64,000 nucleotides of DNA from an uncultured Pelagibacteraceae bacterium (GCA_902515985.1 CABXWY010000004.1:27462-91461), one strand, 5' to 3'. Shown: positions 45,157-53,750, numbered from the stretch's first letter. Notes: generated by a model from the sequence alone, not told the origin. Translations and numbers: made by a program.

Positions 45157-46647
45157 ATGAAGTTATTTTTTATACTTGGAAATCAGTTATTTCCACCAAA
45201 ATATCTAGACCGCTTCAAAAATGATCACTTATTCTTTATGTCTGAAGACCACAAATTATGCACATATGAAAAACATCATAAATTGAAAATTCTATTGTTT
45301 TTATCATCTATGAGATCTCATGCAGATCATTTGAAAAAAAATAAATTCAAAGTTGAATATACCAATATTGAAACAACTGATTTTAAAAAGGATTATCTAG
45401 ATAAAGTTAAAAAGGTAATCAAATCAAAAAAAATTAAAGAAATCACAAGTTTTGAAATTGAAGACAAATTCTTTGAAAAAAAAGTACAGAGTTTTGTTAA
45501 AAAAAATGACTTAATTTGGAATAAAATTAAATCACCAATGTTCTTAAATTCTAGAGAAGAATTTAATGACTATCTGTCTAAAAATAAAAGACCTTTTATG
45601 GCGACCTTTTACAAAGGTACAAGACAAAAACTAAATATACTAATGAATAAAGATGGAGCGCCTGAAGGAGGTAAATGGAGCTTTGATGAAGATAATAGAA
45701 AGAAACTTCCTAAAAATACAAAAGTACCAAAGTTTCCAATTATTTCAGAAACAAAACATACTAAAAATTTGAAGCCTATCATTGAGAAAATGTTTAAAGA
45801 TCATCCTGGTAGCACACAAAATTTTTGGTTCGCAACTGAATACAATGATGTTGTGAAACTTTTAAATTTTTTTTTAAAAGAGAAATCAAATTTATTCGGT
45901 GACTATGAAGATGCAGTTGATCAAGGAAATAATATTTTATTTCATAGCGCCCTTAGTCCATACATTAACCTTGGTCTAATAACTCCTGAATTTGTTATTT
46001 CAAAAACTTTAGAGTTCCATAAAAAAAATAAAATTAGACTTAATTCACTGGAAGGTTATGTGAGACAAGTAATTGGGTGGAGAGAATTTATGAGGGGTGT
46101 TTATCAAAAGTATAGTGATGAAATGGAAACAAGAAACTTCTTTAAACAAAACAGAAAAATGAAAAATTCGTGGTATGAAGGAACAACGGGTCTACCGCCT
46201 TTAGATTATGCAATTAAAAATGCATTAAATCATGGCTGGTCACATCATATTGAAAGGTTAATGATACTTTCGAATATAATGAACCTTTGCGAAGTAAAAC
46301 CTAAAATCGTTTACAAGTGGTTTATGGAAATGTTTGTAGACTCATCTGATTGGGTGATGGTACCAAATGTTTATGGAATGGGTTTATTTAGTGATGGAGG
46401 TATCTTTGCAACCAAACCATATATCTGTGGATCCAGTTATTTTATGAAAATGATGGATTTTAAAAAAGGTGATTGGTGCAATACAATGGATGGGTTGTAT
46501 TGGAGATTTATAAATAGAAATAGAACTTTTTTTTTAAAAAATCCAAGACTATCAATGATGGTAAGAATTTTTGACAAAATGAAACCTGACAGAAAAAAAT
46601 TAATTTTGTCAGAAGCTGAAAAATTTATTAACTCAAATACTTATTAA
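45157..46647 (+). CDS. Cryptochrome/photolyase family protein, PhrB (FeS-BCP)-like
   Basis: 496 aa. N-terminal antenna-like domain with ILGNQLFPPKYLDRF and FMSEDHKLCTYEKHHKLKI, then FAD-binding helical part: YVRQVIGWREFMRGVYQKYS, NHGWSHHIERLMILSNIMNL, FVDSSDWVMVPNVYGMGLF, DGGIFATKPYICGSSYFMK. This is the bacterial (6-4) photolyase/CryPro line. Those proteins have a CxxC followed about a dozen residues later by another Cys; here the region reads MMDFKKGDWCNTMDGLYW, with only one Cys (441) and a shortening. Remaining Cys are at 378 and 424. A 4Fe-4S cluster therefore looks lost or altered. Predicted light-driven DNA repair or a photoreceptor. Confidence 0.88.
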   Translation: MKLFFILGNQLFPPKYLDRFKNDHLFFMSEDHKLCTYEKHHKLKILLFLSSMRSHADHLKKNKFKVEYTNIETTDFKKDYLDKVKKVIKSKKIKEITSFEIEDKFFEKKVQSFVKKNDLIWNKIKSPMFLNSREEFNDYLSKNKRPFMATFYKGTRQKLNILMNKDGAPEGGKWSFDEDNRKKLPKNTKVPKFPIISETKHTKNLKPIIEKMFKDHPGSTQNFWFATEYNDVVKLLNFFLKEKSNLFGDYEDAVDQGNNILFHSALSPYINLGLITPEFVISKTLEFHKKNKIRLNSLEGYVRQVIGWREFMRGVYQKYSDEMETRNFFKQNRKMKNSWYEGTTGLPPLDYAIKNALNHGWSHHIERLMILSNIMNLCEVKPKIVYKWFMEMFVDSSDWVMVPNVYGMGLFSDGGIFATKPYICGSSYFMKMMDFKKGDWCNTMDGLYWRFINRNRTFFLKNPRLSMMVRIFDKMKPDRKKLILSEAEKFINSNTY

Positions 46648-47351
46648 TTAAAATTAATTTTTATTAAATACAATTTTACTAATCCAAGCAATGATTGAAT
46701 AATTAATTTTAAATTTACTGAGCTTTCTCCTCTTTTACGATTTATAAATATAGATGGTGTTTCAGATATTTTGAAATTATTCATTTTTAATTGTAATAAA
46801 ATTTCTGATAAAACAATAAATCCATCTCCGATTTTTCCGCATTTTGAAACAACAATTCTTAAGGCTTTTTTAGAGTACATTCTATATCCATTTGTATAAT
46901 CAGATACACCAACATTAAGTAAAAGTTTTGCAAGAAAATTTGCCAATAATGAAAATACTCTTCTTTGAATTGACCAATTATAAATTTTACTATTTTTTAG
47001 ATATCTACTTGATACTAATAGATCTAACTTTCTAACTTTAAATATTTTTAAGTTTTTTCTAAGCTCTTCTGGTTTATGGGAAAAATCAGCGTCCATTTCA
47101 ACAAAAAATTTGATCTTATTATTTTTTATTGCCCTCTTAAAACCTTCAATAACTGCTGATCCTCTTCCTTTTTTATTTTTTCTATAAATATAAGTAATTT
47201 TTTTATTTTTTTTAAAATAATTATTTAAGTTATAATCTTTTGTATCATCAACAATAAAAATTTTTGAGTTTGGATAAAGCTTAATTAATCTTTTTGAAAG
47301 TTTAAAGATATTTTCCTTCTCATTATAAGTAGGAATTATAATACCTATCAT
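46644..47351 (-). CDS. Family 2 glycosyltransferase, DPM1-like
   Basis: 235 aa. GT-A fold: IGIIIPTYNEKENIFKLSKR, KKGRGSAVIEGFKRAI, the DxD stretch FVEMDADFSHKPEEL, and VSDYTNGYRMYSKKALR. This matches polyprenyl-phosphate mannose/glucose transferases such as dolichol-phosphate mannose synthase. No long membrane domain follows. It probably makes a lipid-linked sugar for glycosylation. The divergent neighbour is a polytopic membrane protein that might be the partner glycosyltransferase. Confidence 0.87.
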   Translation of the reverse strand: MIGIIIPTYNEKENIFKLSKRLIKLYPNSKIFIVDDTKDYNLNNYFKKNKKITYIYRKNKKGRGSAVIEGFKRAIKNNKIKFFVEMDADFSHKPEELRKNLKIFKVRKLDLLVSSRYLKNSKIYNWSIQRRVFSLLANFLAKLLLNVGVSDYTNGYRMYSKKALRIVVSKCGKIGDGFIVLSEILLQLKMNNFKISETPSIFINRKRGESSVNLKLIIQSLLGLVKLYLIKINFN

Positions 47352-47409
47352 ATTATTTTTGTTTGTTTTTGTACTTGAATTATATATACGAATATCAAAT
47401 ACAACTTAA

Positions 47410-48606
47410 ATGAAAAAAAAGAAACTTCAGGGTTACTTATTGTTTTATCTGCTTATATTAATAAGTTTTGCTTACTTTTTCTTATTTTTAAAACATGTGG
47501 TTGGTAATGATTCTACCATTTCTGAATGGCTTATAAATTACGAAGGTGGATTTACTAAAAGAGGTATAATAGGACAAACAGCAATAGAAATATCGAGATA
47601 TTTTCAATCCGAATTAAGATGGACAATTTTTATATTACAATCCTCCACTATCACAATATATTTTTTATTATTATTTAATTTATTAAAAAAGATTCAGTAT
47701 GAAAGAGTTATAATTTTATCAATTTTTACTCCTATATTTATTTTGTATCCAGTTGCAGAAATTGAAGTTTTGGCACGTAAAGAAGTTATAGTGTTTTGTT
47801 CTTTCCTACTTTATTTTTTGGTTCCTAGAAACAATAATTTTAAAAAAATTTGTTTTATAATTTTCCTCTCATTTGCAGTATTGGTCTGGGAACCTATTAT
47901 AATTTTTTTCCCTTTAATTCTTCTTTTTGAAATAATAGAAAATAATATACAAAAATTTAACTTTAATCTTATAAAAATAATTTTATGCTTTATTCCAAGC
48001 TTAATTATTGCTCTGATTATATTTTTAAACCCTTTAAATGGTGATGAGCATTTGATTATGAGGACAGTTTTAAAAAATGAGTTTGGAGAAAATTGTTATA
48101 TGTCATGTGAAAGATTGCTAACTGTTAAACTTGAAGGAAATTTTAGAGAAGTTTACAATAGATATTCATTTGAAGTTTTTTTTAGATATTCATTAATTAT
48201 ACTCATTGGTTTTTTTCCTTTGTTGGTATTATTGAATAATTCCTCTTTAAAAAATAAAAATTTGTTTTTATTTAAAAACTTTAATAAATTAATTTCCACT
48301 TTCTACATTGCGCTTTTACCAATTGCTTTACTATTTGCAGCTGGTTTTGATTGGGGACGATGGGTAAATATTTCTTACGTAATGTTAGCTTTAATTTATT
48401 ATAAATTGCTCTTAAATAATCACTTAATTTTAAATTTTGGTAAATTGAGACAACATTTTCTTTATAAAATAAAAGGTAAAGTATTTATTCTTTTTTTTAT
48501 TTTATTTTGTTTTGGCTGGAATCCCAAAACTGTTGTATCAGGAGATGTCGCATCCTTTCCAGGTTACAGAATACCCTATAAAGTTTTTAAAATCTTATCA
48601 AATTGA
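47410..48606 (+). CDS. Polytopic membrane protein of unknown function
   Basis: 398 aa with about ten strongly hydrophobic segments from residue 10 on, and a luminal-type loop with paired cysteines (NCYMSCERLL). Near the N terminus ISEWLINYEGGFTKRGIIGQ is a distinctive motif that I do not assign to a named family; similar YxGGFxKRG segments are seen in uncharacterised membrane proteins of marine bacteria. Placement next to a DPM1-like transferase suggests a role in surface glycan or lipid-linked sugar transfer. Function unproven. Confidence 0.8.
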   Translation: MKKKKLQGYLLFYLLILISFAYFFLFLKHVVGNDSTISEWLINYEGGFTKRGIIGQTAIEISRYFQSELRWTIFILQSSTITIYFLLLFNLLKKIQYERVIILSIFTPIFILYPVAEIEVLARKEVIVFCSFLLYFLVPRNNNFKKICFIIFLSFAVLVWEPIIIFFPLILLFEIIENNIQKFNFNLIKIILCFIPSLIIALIIFLNPLNGDEHLIMRTVLKNEFGENCYMSCERLLTVKLEGNFREVYNRYSFEVFFRYSLIILIGFFPLLVLLNNSSLKNKNLFLFKNFNKLISTFYIALLPIALLFAAGFDWGRWVNISYVMLALIYYKLLLNNHLILNFGKLRQHFLYKIKGKVFILFFILFCFGWNPKTVVSGDVASFPGYRIPYKVFKILSN

Positions 48607-48694
48607 GTAGTTCTCATCTAGATAATAATATCTGATTCACTGTGAGGTTATTTCGCATTGTTATTGATACTTATCTAAATTAAAATGTATTTTT

Positions 48695-49045
48695 ATGTCT
48701 ATTAAAGTATTTTTCAATAACTCCTGTAATGTTTGTAGATTGGAAATAAATCACTACAAAAAGATTGCTGATAGTAATTTGGAATGGATTGATATTACAA
48801 ATAATGAAGATGCATTAAGACTAACATCAAAAACTCAAGAAGAATTATTAAGAAGACTTCATGTTATTCAAGATGGAAAAGTAATTGGTGGAGCAAAAGC
48901 ATTCTTAATTATTTGGTCGAATATTCCAAAATATAATTTTTTGTATAAAATTTTGAGTATCAAACCATTATTTGTATTATTTCATTACGGTTATGAAATT
49001 GTTGCATATTTTTTATTTTTAAAAAATAAACATCAGTTAAAATGA
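48695..49045 (+). CDS. DUF393 / DCC-family thiol-disulfide oxidoreductase-like protein
   Basis: 116 aa. Thioredoxin-like DCC family: VFFNNSCNVCRLEINHYKKI has CxxC in place of the typical DxxCxxC, followed by a hydrophobic C-terminal half (FLYKILSIKPLFVLFHYGYE). Family function unknown. The stop overlaps the DUF2256 start (AATGA), and DUF2256 in turn overlaps the next gene, so the three form one coupled unit. Homologues are often seen in light-induced gene groups. Confidence 0.85.
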   Translation: MSIKVFFNNSCNVCRLEINHYKKIADSNLEWIDITNNEDALRLTSKTQEELLRRLHVIQDGKVIGGAKAFLIIWSNIPKYNFLYKILSIKPLFVLFHYGYEIVAYFLFLKNKHQLK

Positions 49046-49173
49046 AAAAATCTCATTTACCTTCTAAATTATGTGCCGTTTGCAAAAGACCTTTTAATTG
49101 GAGGAAAAAATGGAAACTCAACTGGGAAAAAGTTAAATATTGTTCTAAGAAATGTTCTAGTAAAAAAATATGA
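49042..49173 (+). CDS. DUF2256 small zinc-ribbon-like protein, 43 aa
   Basis: 43 aa with two CxxC/CxxxC pairs: LCAVCKRPFNWRKKWK and VKYCSKKCSSK. This CxxCxRPFxWRKKW...VKYCSxxC layout is exactly the DUF2256 pattern, found next to photolyase/cryptochrome genes in many bacteria. Probably binds one zinc. ATG 49042 overlaps the DUF393 stop by four bases (ATGA) and its TGA overlaps the next ATG the same way, so all three are translationally coupled. Confidence 0.9.
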   Translation: MKKSHLPSKLCAVCKRPFNWRKKWKLNWEKVKYCSKKCSSKKI

Positions 49174-50612
49174 AAATAAACATAACTAAATATCTAAAAA
49201 AAATTATATTTTTATGTTGTTTAATATTTCCAAATAAACTTTATGCTGATTTTTTTGAGGATTTAACAAGTCAGATCGCTGATAACCCAAAAAGACTTAG
49301 TTATGGGGTTTCTGTGACTGATGTAAATCAAGATGGAAACTTTGATTTTGTGGTTACTGGTTTTGGCTACCTTAATTTGGCTCTATCATATGAAGATGGA
49401 AAGTTAATAAATATAGTAGATGAAAAAATATTCTCAGATGAGTTTAGGAGAACAATTGGTGTAGCAGCATGTGATATAGATAAAGATGGATTTGAAGAAA
49501 TATATTTTCTTAATACTGATACATATAGTGGAACAAAAAAATATTCAGATAGGCTCATAGATTTTGAGGGGGATAGTTTTGTAGATTTATTTGAAATTGA
49601 AAAAAATAAAACGGATCTAAATTTAACTGCTGGTAGGTCTGTTGTATGTGTTGATAGAAATGGAGATGGAGCCTACGGTGTTTATGTTGCTAATTATGGA
49701 GGGCCTACAAGGTTTTATGAATATGAAGATCAAAAAATTGTCGATAAATCAGTTCAATTAAATTTAGCAAAAGTTACAGGCGGTAGAGCCGTTGTAGCAG
49801 GTCATATCATTTCTAATAAAATGGATATTTTTGCTGCTAACGAAAGAGGTGCAAACTTTCTCTATAAAAATAACAACGGTAAATTTTTAGATGTTGCATA
49901 TGAATACAGAGTTGAAGATGTCCTTCAAAATGGGAGAGGAACAGCTCTATCTGATATTTATTACAGGGGAAGATTAGATATTTTAAATGGAAATTGGGGC
50001 GGATTTCATAGAGCATATGTTTTAAAAGATGATGTATATGAGGATATTGCAAAACCAACATTTGATGTTCCTACAAGAATTAGAACAATTATTTCTGCTG
50101 ATTTAGACAATGATGGATATGATGAGGTTTTCATGAACAATATAGGCGAACCAAATAAACTCTTTAAAATTATGGACAACGGCGTTTTAGAACAATTACC
50201 ATTAGATATTGGATTAGAGCCAGATGGTTATGGAACTGGAGCTGCAGTTGCAGACATAGATAATGATGGTGTATTGGAACTATTAGTTTCCCATGGAGAA
50301 AGTAGAGATCAACCGTTATCTCTTTATAAAGCAAAAGTTGATGCTAATCATAAATATTTAAGAGTAAAACCTTTAAACAAATATGGAGCGCCTGCTAGAG
50401 GAGCAACCGTAACCCTTATTTCAAATTTAAGAAAACATTCCAAAACCATTGATGCTGGATCAGGTTATTTATGCCAGATGGAGCCAGTTGCTCATTATGG
50501 AATTAGAAAAAATGAAAAAAATATTAGAGTTCAAATTAAATGGACCAATGGAAAAACTAAAACAATTTCAGTGAAAGATTTAAATAAGACTATTATTTTA
50601 AGACAAAAATAA
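49170..50612 (+). CDS. Exported FG-GAP/VCBS repeat protein with ASPIC/UnbV C-terminal domain (CRTAC1-like)
   Basis: 480 aa. Signal peptide (FLCCLIFPNKLYADF). The body is a seven-blade FG-GAP propeller carrying calcium-type loops: DVNQDGNFDFVV, DIDKDGFEEIYF, DRNGDGAYGVYV, DLDNDGYDEVFM, DIDNDGVLELLV. The C-terminal ASPIC/UnbV domain (VKPLNKYGAPARGATVTL, then WTNGKTKTI) completes a CRTAC1-like architecture. Secreted adhesive or calcium-binding proteins of unknown role. Coupled by ATGA to DUF2256. Confidence 0.88.
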   Translation: MKINITKYLKKIIFLCCLIFPNKLYADFFEDLTSQIADNPKRLSYGVSVTDVNQDGNFDFVVTGFGYLNLALSYEDGKLINIVDEKIFSDEFRRTIGVAACDIDKDGFEEIYFLNTDTYSGTKKYSDRLIDFEGDSFVDLFEIEKNKTDLNLTAGRSVVCVDRNGDGAYGVYVANYGGPTRFYEYEDQKIVDKSVQLNLAKVTGGRAVVAGHIISNKMDIFAANERGANFLYKNNNGKFLDVAYEYRVEDVLQNGRGTALSDIYYRGRLDILNGNWGGFHRAYVLKDDVYEDIAKPTFDVPTRIRTIISADLDNDGYDEVFMNNIGEPNKLFKIMDNGVLEQLPLDIGLEPDGYGTGAAVADIDNDGVLELLVSHGESRDQPLSLYKAKVDANHKYLRVKPLNKYGAPARGATVTLISNLRKHSKTIDAGSGYLCQMEPVAHYGIRKNEKNIRVQIKWTNGKTKTISVKDLNKTIILRQK

Positions 50613-51086
50613 TTATTGCAAAGGTTGAAGAACTCTATTTATAAAATGAATTACTCCATTTGAAACTTCAACATCAGCTGTTATAACCTCAGCCTCATTT
50701 ATATAAACTATACCATTTACTTTTTTAATAGTGATTTCCTCTCCATTAATTGCTTTGAGTTTAATTTCACCATCTATTTCAGATGAAGTTATTTTTTTTG
50801 TAAAAACGTGTCGGCCTAATATTTTTATAAGTTTATCTTTGTTCTCCTCTCTTAATAAACCATAATATGTTTGTGCACTAATGGCTGCAAATGCATCATC
50901 TAAAGGTGCAAATACAGTAAATGGTCCGTTTCCTTTTAGATTTTCAACCAAACCAGCTTTAGTGAGAGTTTCATTTAATTTAATAAACTTTCCTGTTTCG
51001 TTAAGCTTATCAATTACATTTCCAAATGCTACTGATGGTACAAGTATCATTATAAGCAAGCTAAATAATTTCAATAATTTTTTCAT
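50613..51086 (-). CDS. Exported fasciclin-domain protein
   Basis: 157 aa. Signal peptide (KLFSLLIMILVPSVAFG) then one FAS1 domain: LNETLTKAGLVENLKGNGPF, TVFAPLDDAFAAI (H1 motif), ILGRHVFTKKI, and NGVIHFINRVLQP (H2 motif). Cell-surface or periplasmic, probably adhesive; the bacterial role is unclear. Directly convergent with the FG-GAP protein, its stop being the base after that gene ends. Confidence 0.9.
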   Translation of the reverse strand: MKKLLKLFSLLIMILVPSVAFGNVIDKLNETGKFIKLNETLTKAGLVENLKGNGPFTVFAPLDDAFAAISAQTYYGLLREENKDKLIKILGRHVFTKKITSSEIDGEIKLKAINGEEITIKKVNGIVYINEAEVITADVEVSNGVIHFINRVLQPLQ

Positions 51087-51176
51087 AAGACTTTAATAGC
51101 TATAAATTTAAATATTAAAAGGATAATTAAGTGCGACAAATGTTAAAATAAAAATGCTTCTAAACAGTAAAATATA

Positions 51177-51335
51177 ATGTATTTAAGACAAATGACTTTT
51201 TGTTCTGTATCATTATTTGCATTAATAGCTGCGGCACTAGCTATTTTTATTTTCAGAAAACCCTCAAAAGCAGAATTAAATAAATTTAAAAAAGAAGACC
51301 AAGAAAGATTTAATTGGTCAAAAATGGGTTTTTAA
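51177..51335 (+). CDS. Small single-pass membrane protein, 52 aa
   Basis: ATG 51177 to TAA 51333-51335. A hydrophobic helix (FCSVSLFALIAAALAIFIF, residues about 8-26) followed by a charged, helical tail (KPSKAELNKFKKEDQERF). It occupies a 269-base gap, with AT-rich sequence upstream and no clear SD. I do not recognise it. The regular helix-plus-charged-tail plan suggests a real gene; no proof. Confidence 0.5.
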   Translation: MYLRQMTFCSVSLFALIAAALAIFIFRKPSKAELNKFKKEDQERFNWSKMGF

Positions 51336-51355
51336 TCATTCTAATTGAAAACTAA

Positions 51356-52057
51356 ATGAGACTTTTACGTAATTTTGAAAAATTAATATTAATTTTTTTA
51401 GTTACTTTAACTTTTTCAAATGTCTCTATTTCTGAAGAAAAAAATTATTATAAAGATTTAGTTACTGATTGGTCCAGAATTTTTCCTGATAATAATAGAA
51501 ATGCTGCAGGCCCTAAATTTTTTAAATATATAATTGATAAAGACATCTCTTACAAAGATTTTGTTGAGTATAATAAATTATATTGTGCTGTATCTGGATC
51601 GCTGATTGATCCTAACAGCACTCCTGAGTTTGTAAATATAAATGAGGAAAAAACAGAAAAAAAAATATGTGGCAATTATTACAGATGTTGCATTCCTTGT
51701 TCTTGCGATTTAATGAAATACACAACAGTAAAAAAAATGAAACATAAGTTTAAAGATGGAACCAAAGAATTTTATGTTCTTACAATTGATAACCCTTGCT
51801 CAAAAAAAGATTTTCCTGAGAGAGTAACAAAAAAATATTTTTGTGATGGAAAGAACATTGCTAATGAACAAGTCTATAATCTTGATGGTAGAATGGTAAT
51901 AGGTTTATTTCATAACACCAAGCCTTGCAATGATGATGATATTAAAATTGTTAAAGCCCATCCTGTAACTGGTGAATATTGCGATATTAGAAACAACACA
52001 CCTTTAGAAAAATTACAAGCTGGAATGGGAGATATATTTATTAAACTTGCTAGGTAA
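51356..52057 (+). CDS. Exported cysteine-rich protein of unknown function
   Basis: 233 aa. Signal peptide (KLILIFLVTLTFSNVSISEE) then an acid/Lys-rich body with ten cysteines in the mature part, five of them in a knot at about residues 104-117 (KICGNYYRCCIPCSCDLM). The rest are paired later (DNPCSK, YFCDGK, KPCNDD, EYCDIR). Probably disulfide-bonded in the periplasm, or metal-binding. I cannot place it in a family. It overlaps the convergent photolyase-like gene by 8 bases. Confidence 0.75.
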   Translation: MRLLRNFEKLILIFLVTLTFSNVSISEEKNYYKDLVTDWSRIFPDNNRNAAGPKFFKYIIDKDISYKDFVEYNKLYCAVSGSLIDPNSTPEFVNINEEKTEKKICGNYYRCCIPCSCDLMKYTTVKKMKHKFKDGTKEFYVLTIDNPCSKKDFPERVTKKYFCDGKNIANEQVYNLDGRMVIGLFHNTKPCNDDDIKIVKAHPVTGEYCDIRNNTPLEKLQAGMGDIFIKLAR

Positions 52058-53189
52058 ATTTAGTAATTATCTTTGGTATATATCCTTTAAAATTAAAAAA
52101 ACCTTTGTTACAAAATCCCCAGGAAAATTGATCTAACTCTCTATAAATAAATTTATAACCACTTAATTTTGATAAAATATAATCTAAATTTTCACCTACA
52201 TTTGGATACAAAATATAATAATCATCTTTGACATCTTTTAACTTATCAATCGTCAAAATCTCACAGTCAATTGATAAAGTTTTAATTCTTTCAAGCTGAT
52301 CGTGTAGTAAATTTGTTTTAAACTTTGTTACGTTGTCGCTAAGTTTTATTTGTCTTAATTCATCTATGTTACTAGCTAAAATTATCTTTTTAAATTGAAA
52401 TTTTTTTAAATCTAACATTTCGAAAGATAAGTTATTTTCAAAAATGACAAGAGTTTTATCATTGTTTATCTCAGGATTAACAAAATCTTTTTTAGCTATC
52501 GAATAAGTTTTCTCAGATATCTTCGTCGGTGCATTTTCATTTAATTTAATATTTTGAAATCTGTTATTTGTGAACTTTTTGATATTCCATTCGGAAGCTA
52601 AATAATGTTTTCCCTGTGTTTGGATACCAGCAACCCATCTCCAACCCAATGTATTCGATGCTGCATCTCCATCATAAAGGTGTTTTAAAAAAAATTCGGC
52701 TCCTAATTGCCAGGGCAAATTAAGTGTGAAAATCCAAATACTAGCAAACCACATTCTTGTATGATTGTGTAAATAATTATATGTTTTTAATTCTCCAACC
52801 CACTCATTAAAACATTCAATATTTGTTTTTCCCTCAATTGCCTCTAAATATTTAGGATCTTCTTTATATTTCTCTCTTATAGCTTGTAGGTTAATTATAT
52901 AATCACTCCAGACCGATGGTCTTAGCTCGAGCCATCCTTTCCAATAAACACGCCATAAAACTTCTTGGATAAATTTTTCTATTTTTACAAATGGAAACTT
53001 CTTTAAGGAAAGATTCATTACTTCTATTTCAGATAAAACCCCGTGGGTTATATAAGGGGACAAACAGGAAATATTTCTTCTTTGATCTGGTCCAAAATCA
53101 AAATTTCTAAGCTTAGAATATTCAATTAAATTATTATCAATAAAACTAATTAATTTTTTATGAGCGAAATCTCTCTTTGGTTCAAACAT
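52050..53189 (-). CDS. Photolyase-like FAD-binding domain protein with unusual C-terminal domain
   Basis: 379 aa. Residues about 5-215 are the FAD-binding helical domain of DNA photolyases: SPYITHGVLSEIEVMN, KFIQEVLWRVYWKGWLELRP, NYLHNHTRMWFASIWIFTL, LYDGDAASNTLGWRWVAGIQ. The usual N-terminal antenna (Rossmann) domain is absent. Instead residues about 245-379 form a separate alternating beta/alpha segment (KTLVIFENNLSFEML, KIILASNIDEL, ILYPNVGENLDYIL) of unknown type that may be a relocated Rossmann-like domain. Such FAD-binding proteins are known in proteobacteria but not characterised as far as I know. Confidence 0.85.
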   Translation of the reverse strand: MFEPKRDFAHKKLISFIDNNLIEYSKLRNFDFGPDQRRNISCLSPYITHGVLSEIEVMNLSLKKFPFVKIEKFIQEVLWRVYWKGWLELRPSVWSDYIINLQAIREKYKEDPKYLEAIEGKTNIECFNEWVGELKTYNYLHNHTRMWFASIWIFTLNLPWQLGAEFFLKHLYDGDAASNTLGWRWVAGIQTQGKHYLASEWNIKKFTNNRFQNIKLNENAPTKISEKTYSIAKKDFVNPEINNDKTLVIFENNLSFEMLDLKKFQFKKIILASNIDELRQIKLSDNVTKFKTNLLHDQLERIKTLSIDCEILTIDKLKDVKDDYYILYPNVGENLDYILSKLSGYKFIYRELDQFSWGFCNKGFFNFKGYIPKIITKFT

Positions 53190-53212
53190 TTTAAATTGAT
53201 CTTAGAAATTGA

Positions 53213-53452
53213 TTAGTTACCTTTTTTTCTAGGATCCTTAAGACTTTGAAGTACTCCAGCTAGTCCAGACAACTTTATGCTGATATAAATTATATAAACT
53301 AAAGTTGCGCCAAGAGCCATTGTTGAAAAAAATACAAATATCGCTGTTAAAAATTTTTCTGTAAACCAATTTTCAACATTAGAATTGGATAAATATAATA
53401 TATTCCAAAAGGCTAAAAATATCAGTTCATAAGTAATTATAACTTTATACAT
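53213..53452 (-). CDS. Small two-helix membrane protein, 79 aa
   Basis: Two hydrophobic segments (about residues 4-22 and 36-58: FLTAIFVFFSTMALGATLVY and IIYISIKL) and a basic tail (KDPRKKGN). No known domain recognised. It is separated by one base from the upstream DUF2798 gene and is probably the second gene of a small-membrane-protein pair. Function unknown. Confidence 0.65.
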   Translation of the reverse strand: MYKVIITYELIFLAFWNILYLSNSNVENWFTEKFLTAIFVFFSTMALGATLVYIIYISIKLSGLAGVLQSLKDPRKKGN

Positions 53453-53453
53453 T

Positions 53454-53675
53454 TTACTTGCTTATATTATCTACAAATCGTTTTGCAATAGGTCCCACCA
53501 ACAATGAGACAATAATTGCAATGGGTAGACCCACAGACCACGCCTTCAAAAACCTCATAAAATACCTATTATCATAGCCAGTATTGATGAAAGTAATAAT
53601 TAGTGTCATTAAAAGACTCATTCCAAAGCCCATAATTAAAATATAGATCAAATTAGAATATTTTTTAGGAATCAT
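53454..53675 (-). CDS. DUF2798 family small membrane protein
   Basis: 73 aa with two helices: YILIMGFGMSLLMTLIITFI and SVGLPIAIIVSLLVGPIAKR, with RFLKAWSVGLPIAIIVS between them; this is the DUF2798 pattern. Function unknown. It is transcribed ahead of the 79-aa membrane protein, one base apart. DUF2798 genes are widespread in proteobacteria, often in stress or light-related neighbourhoods. Confidence 0.8.
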   Translation of the reverse strand: MIPKKYSNLIYILIMGFGMSLLMTLIITFINTGYDNRYFMRFLKAWSVGLPIAIIVSLLVGPIAKRFVDNISK

Positions 53676-53750
53676 GATGAGTTTTTACCAGATAAATTTA
53701 TATTTAAAACCTTTGAAATACTATTATGTAAATTATTGATCATTTGAAAA

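Noticed and set aside
45157..53189. The two photolyase-family genes as a simple duplication
   Set aside because: One is PhrB-like with an antenna domain and the other has only the FAD domain with an unrelated C terminus, so they are separate branches.
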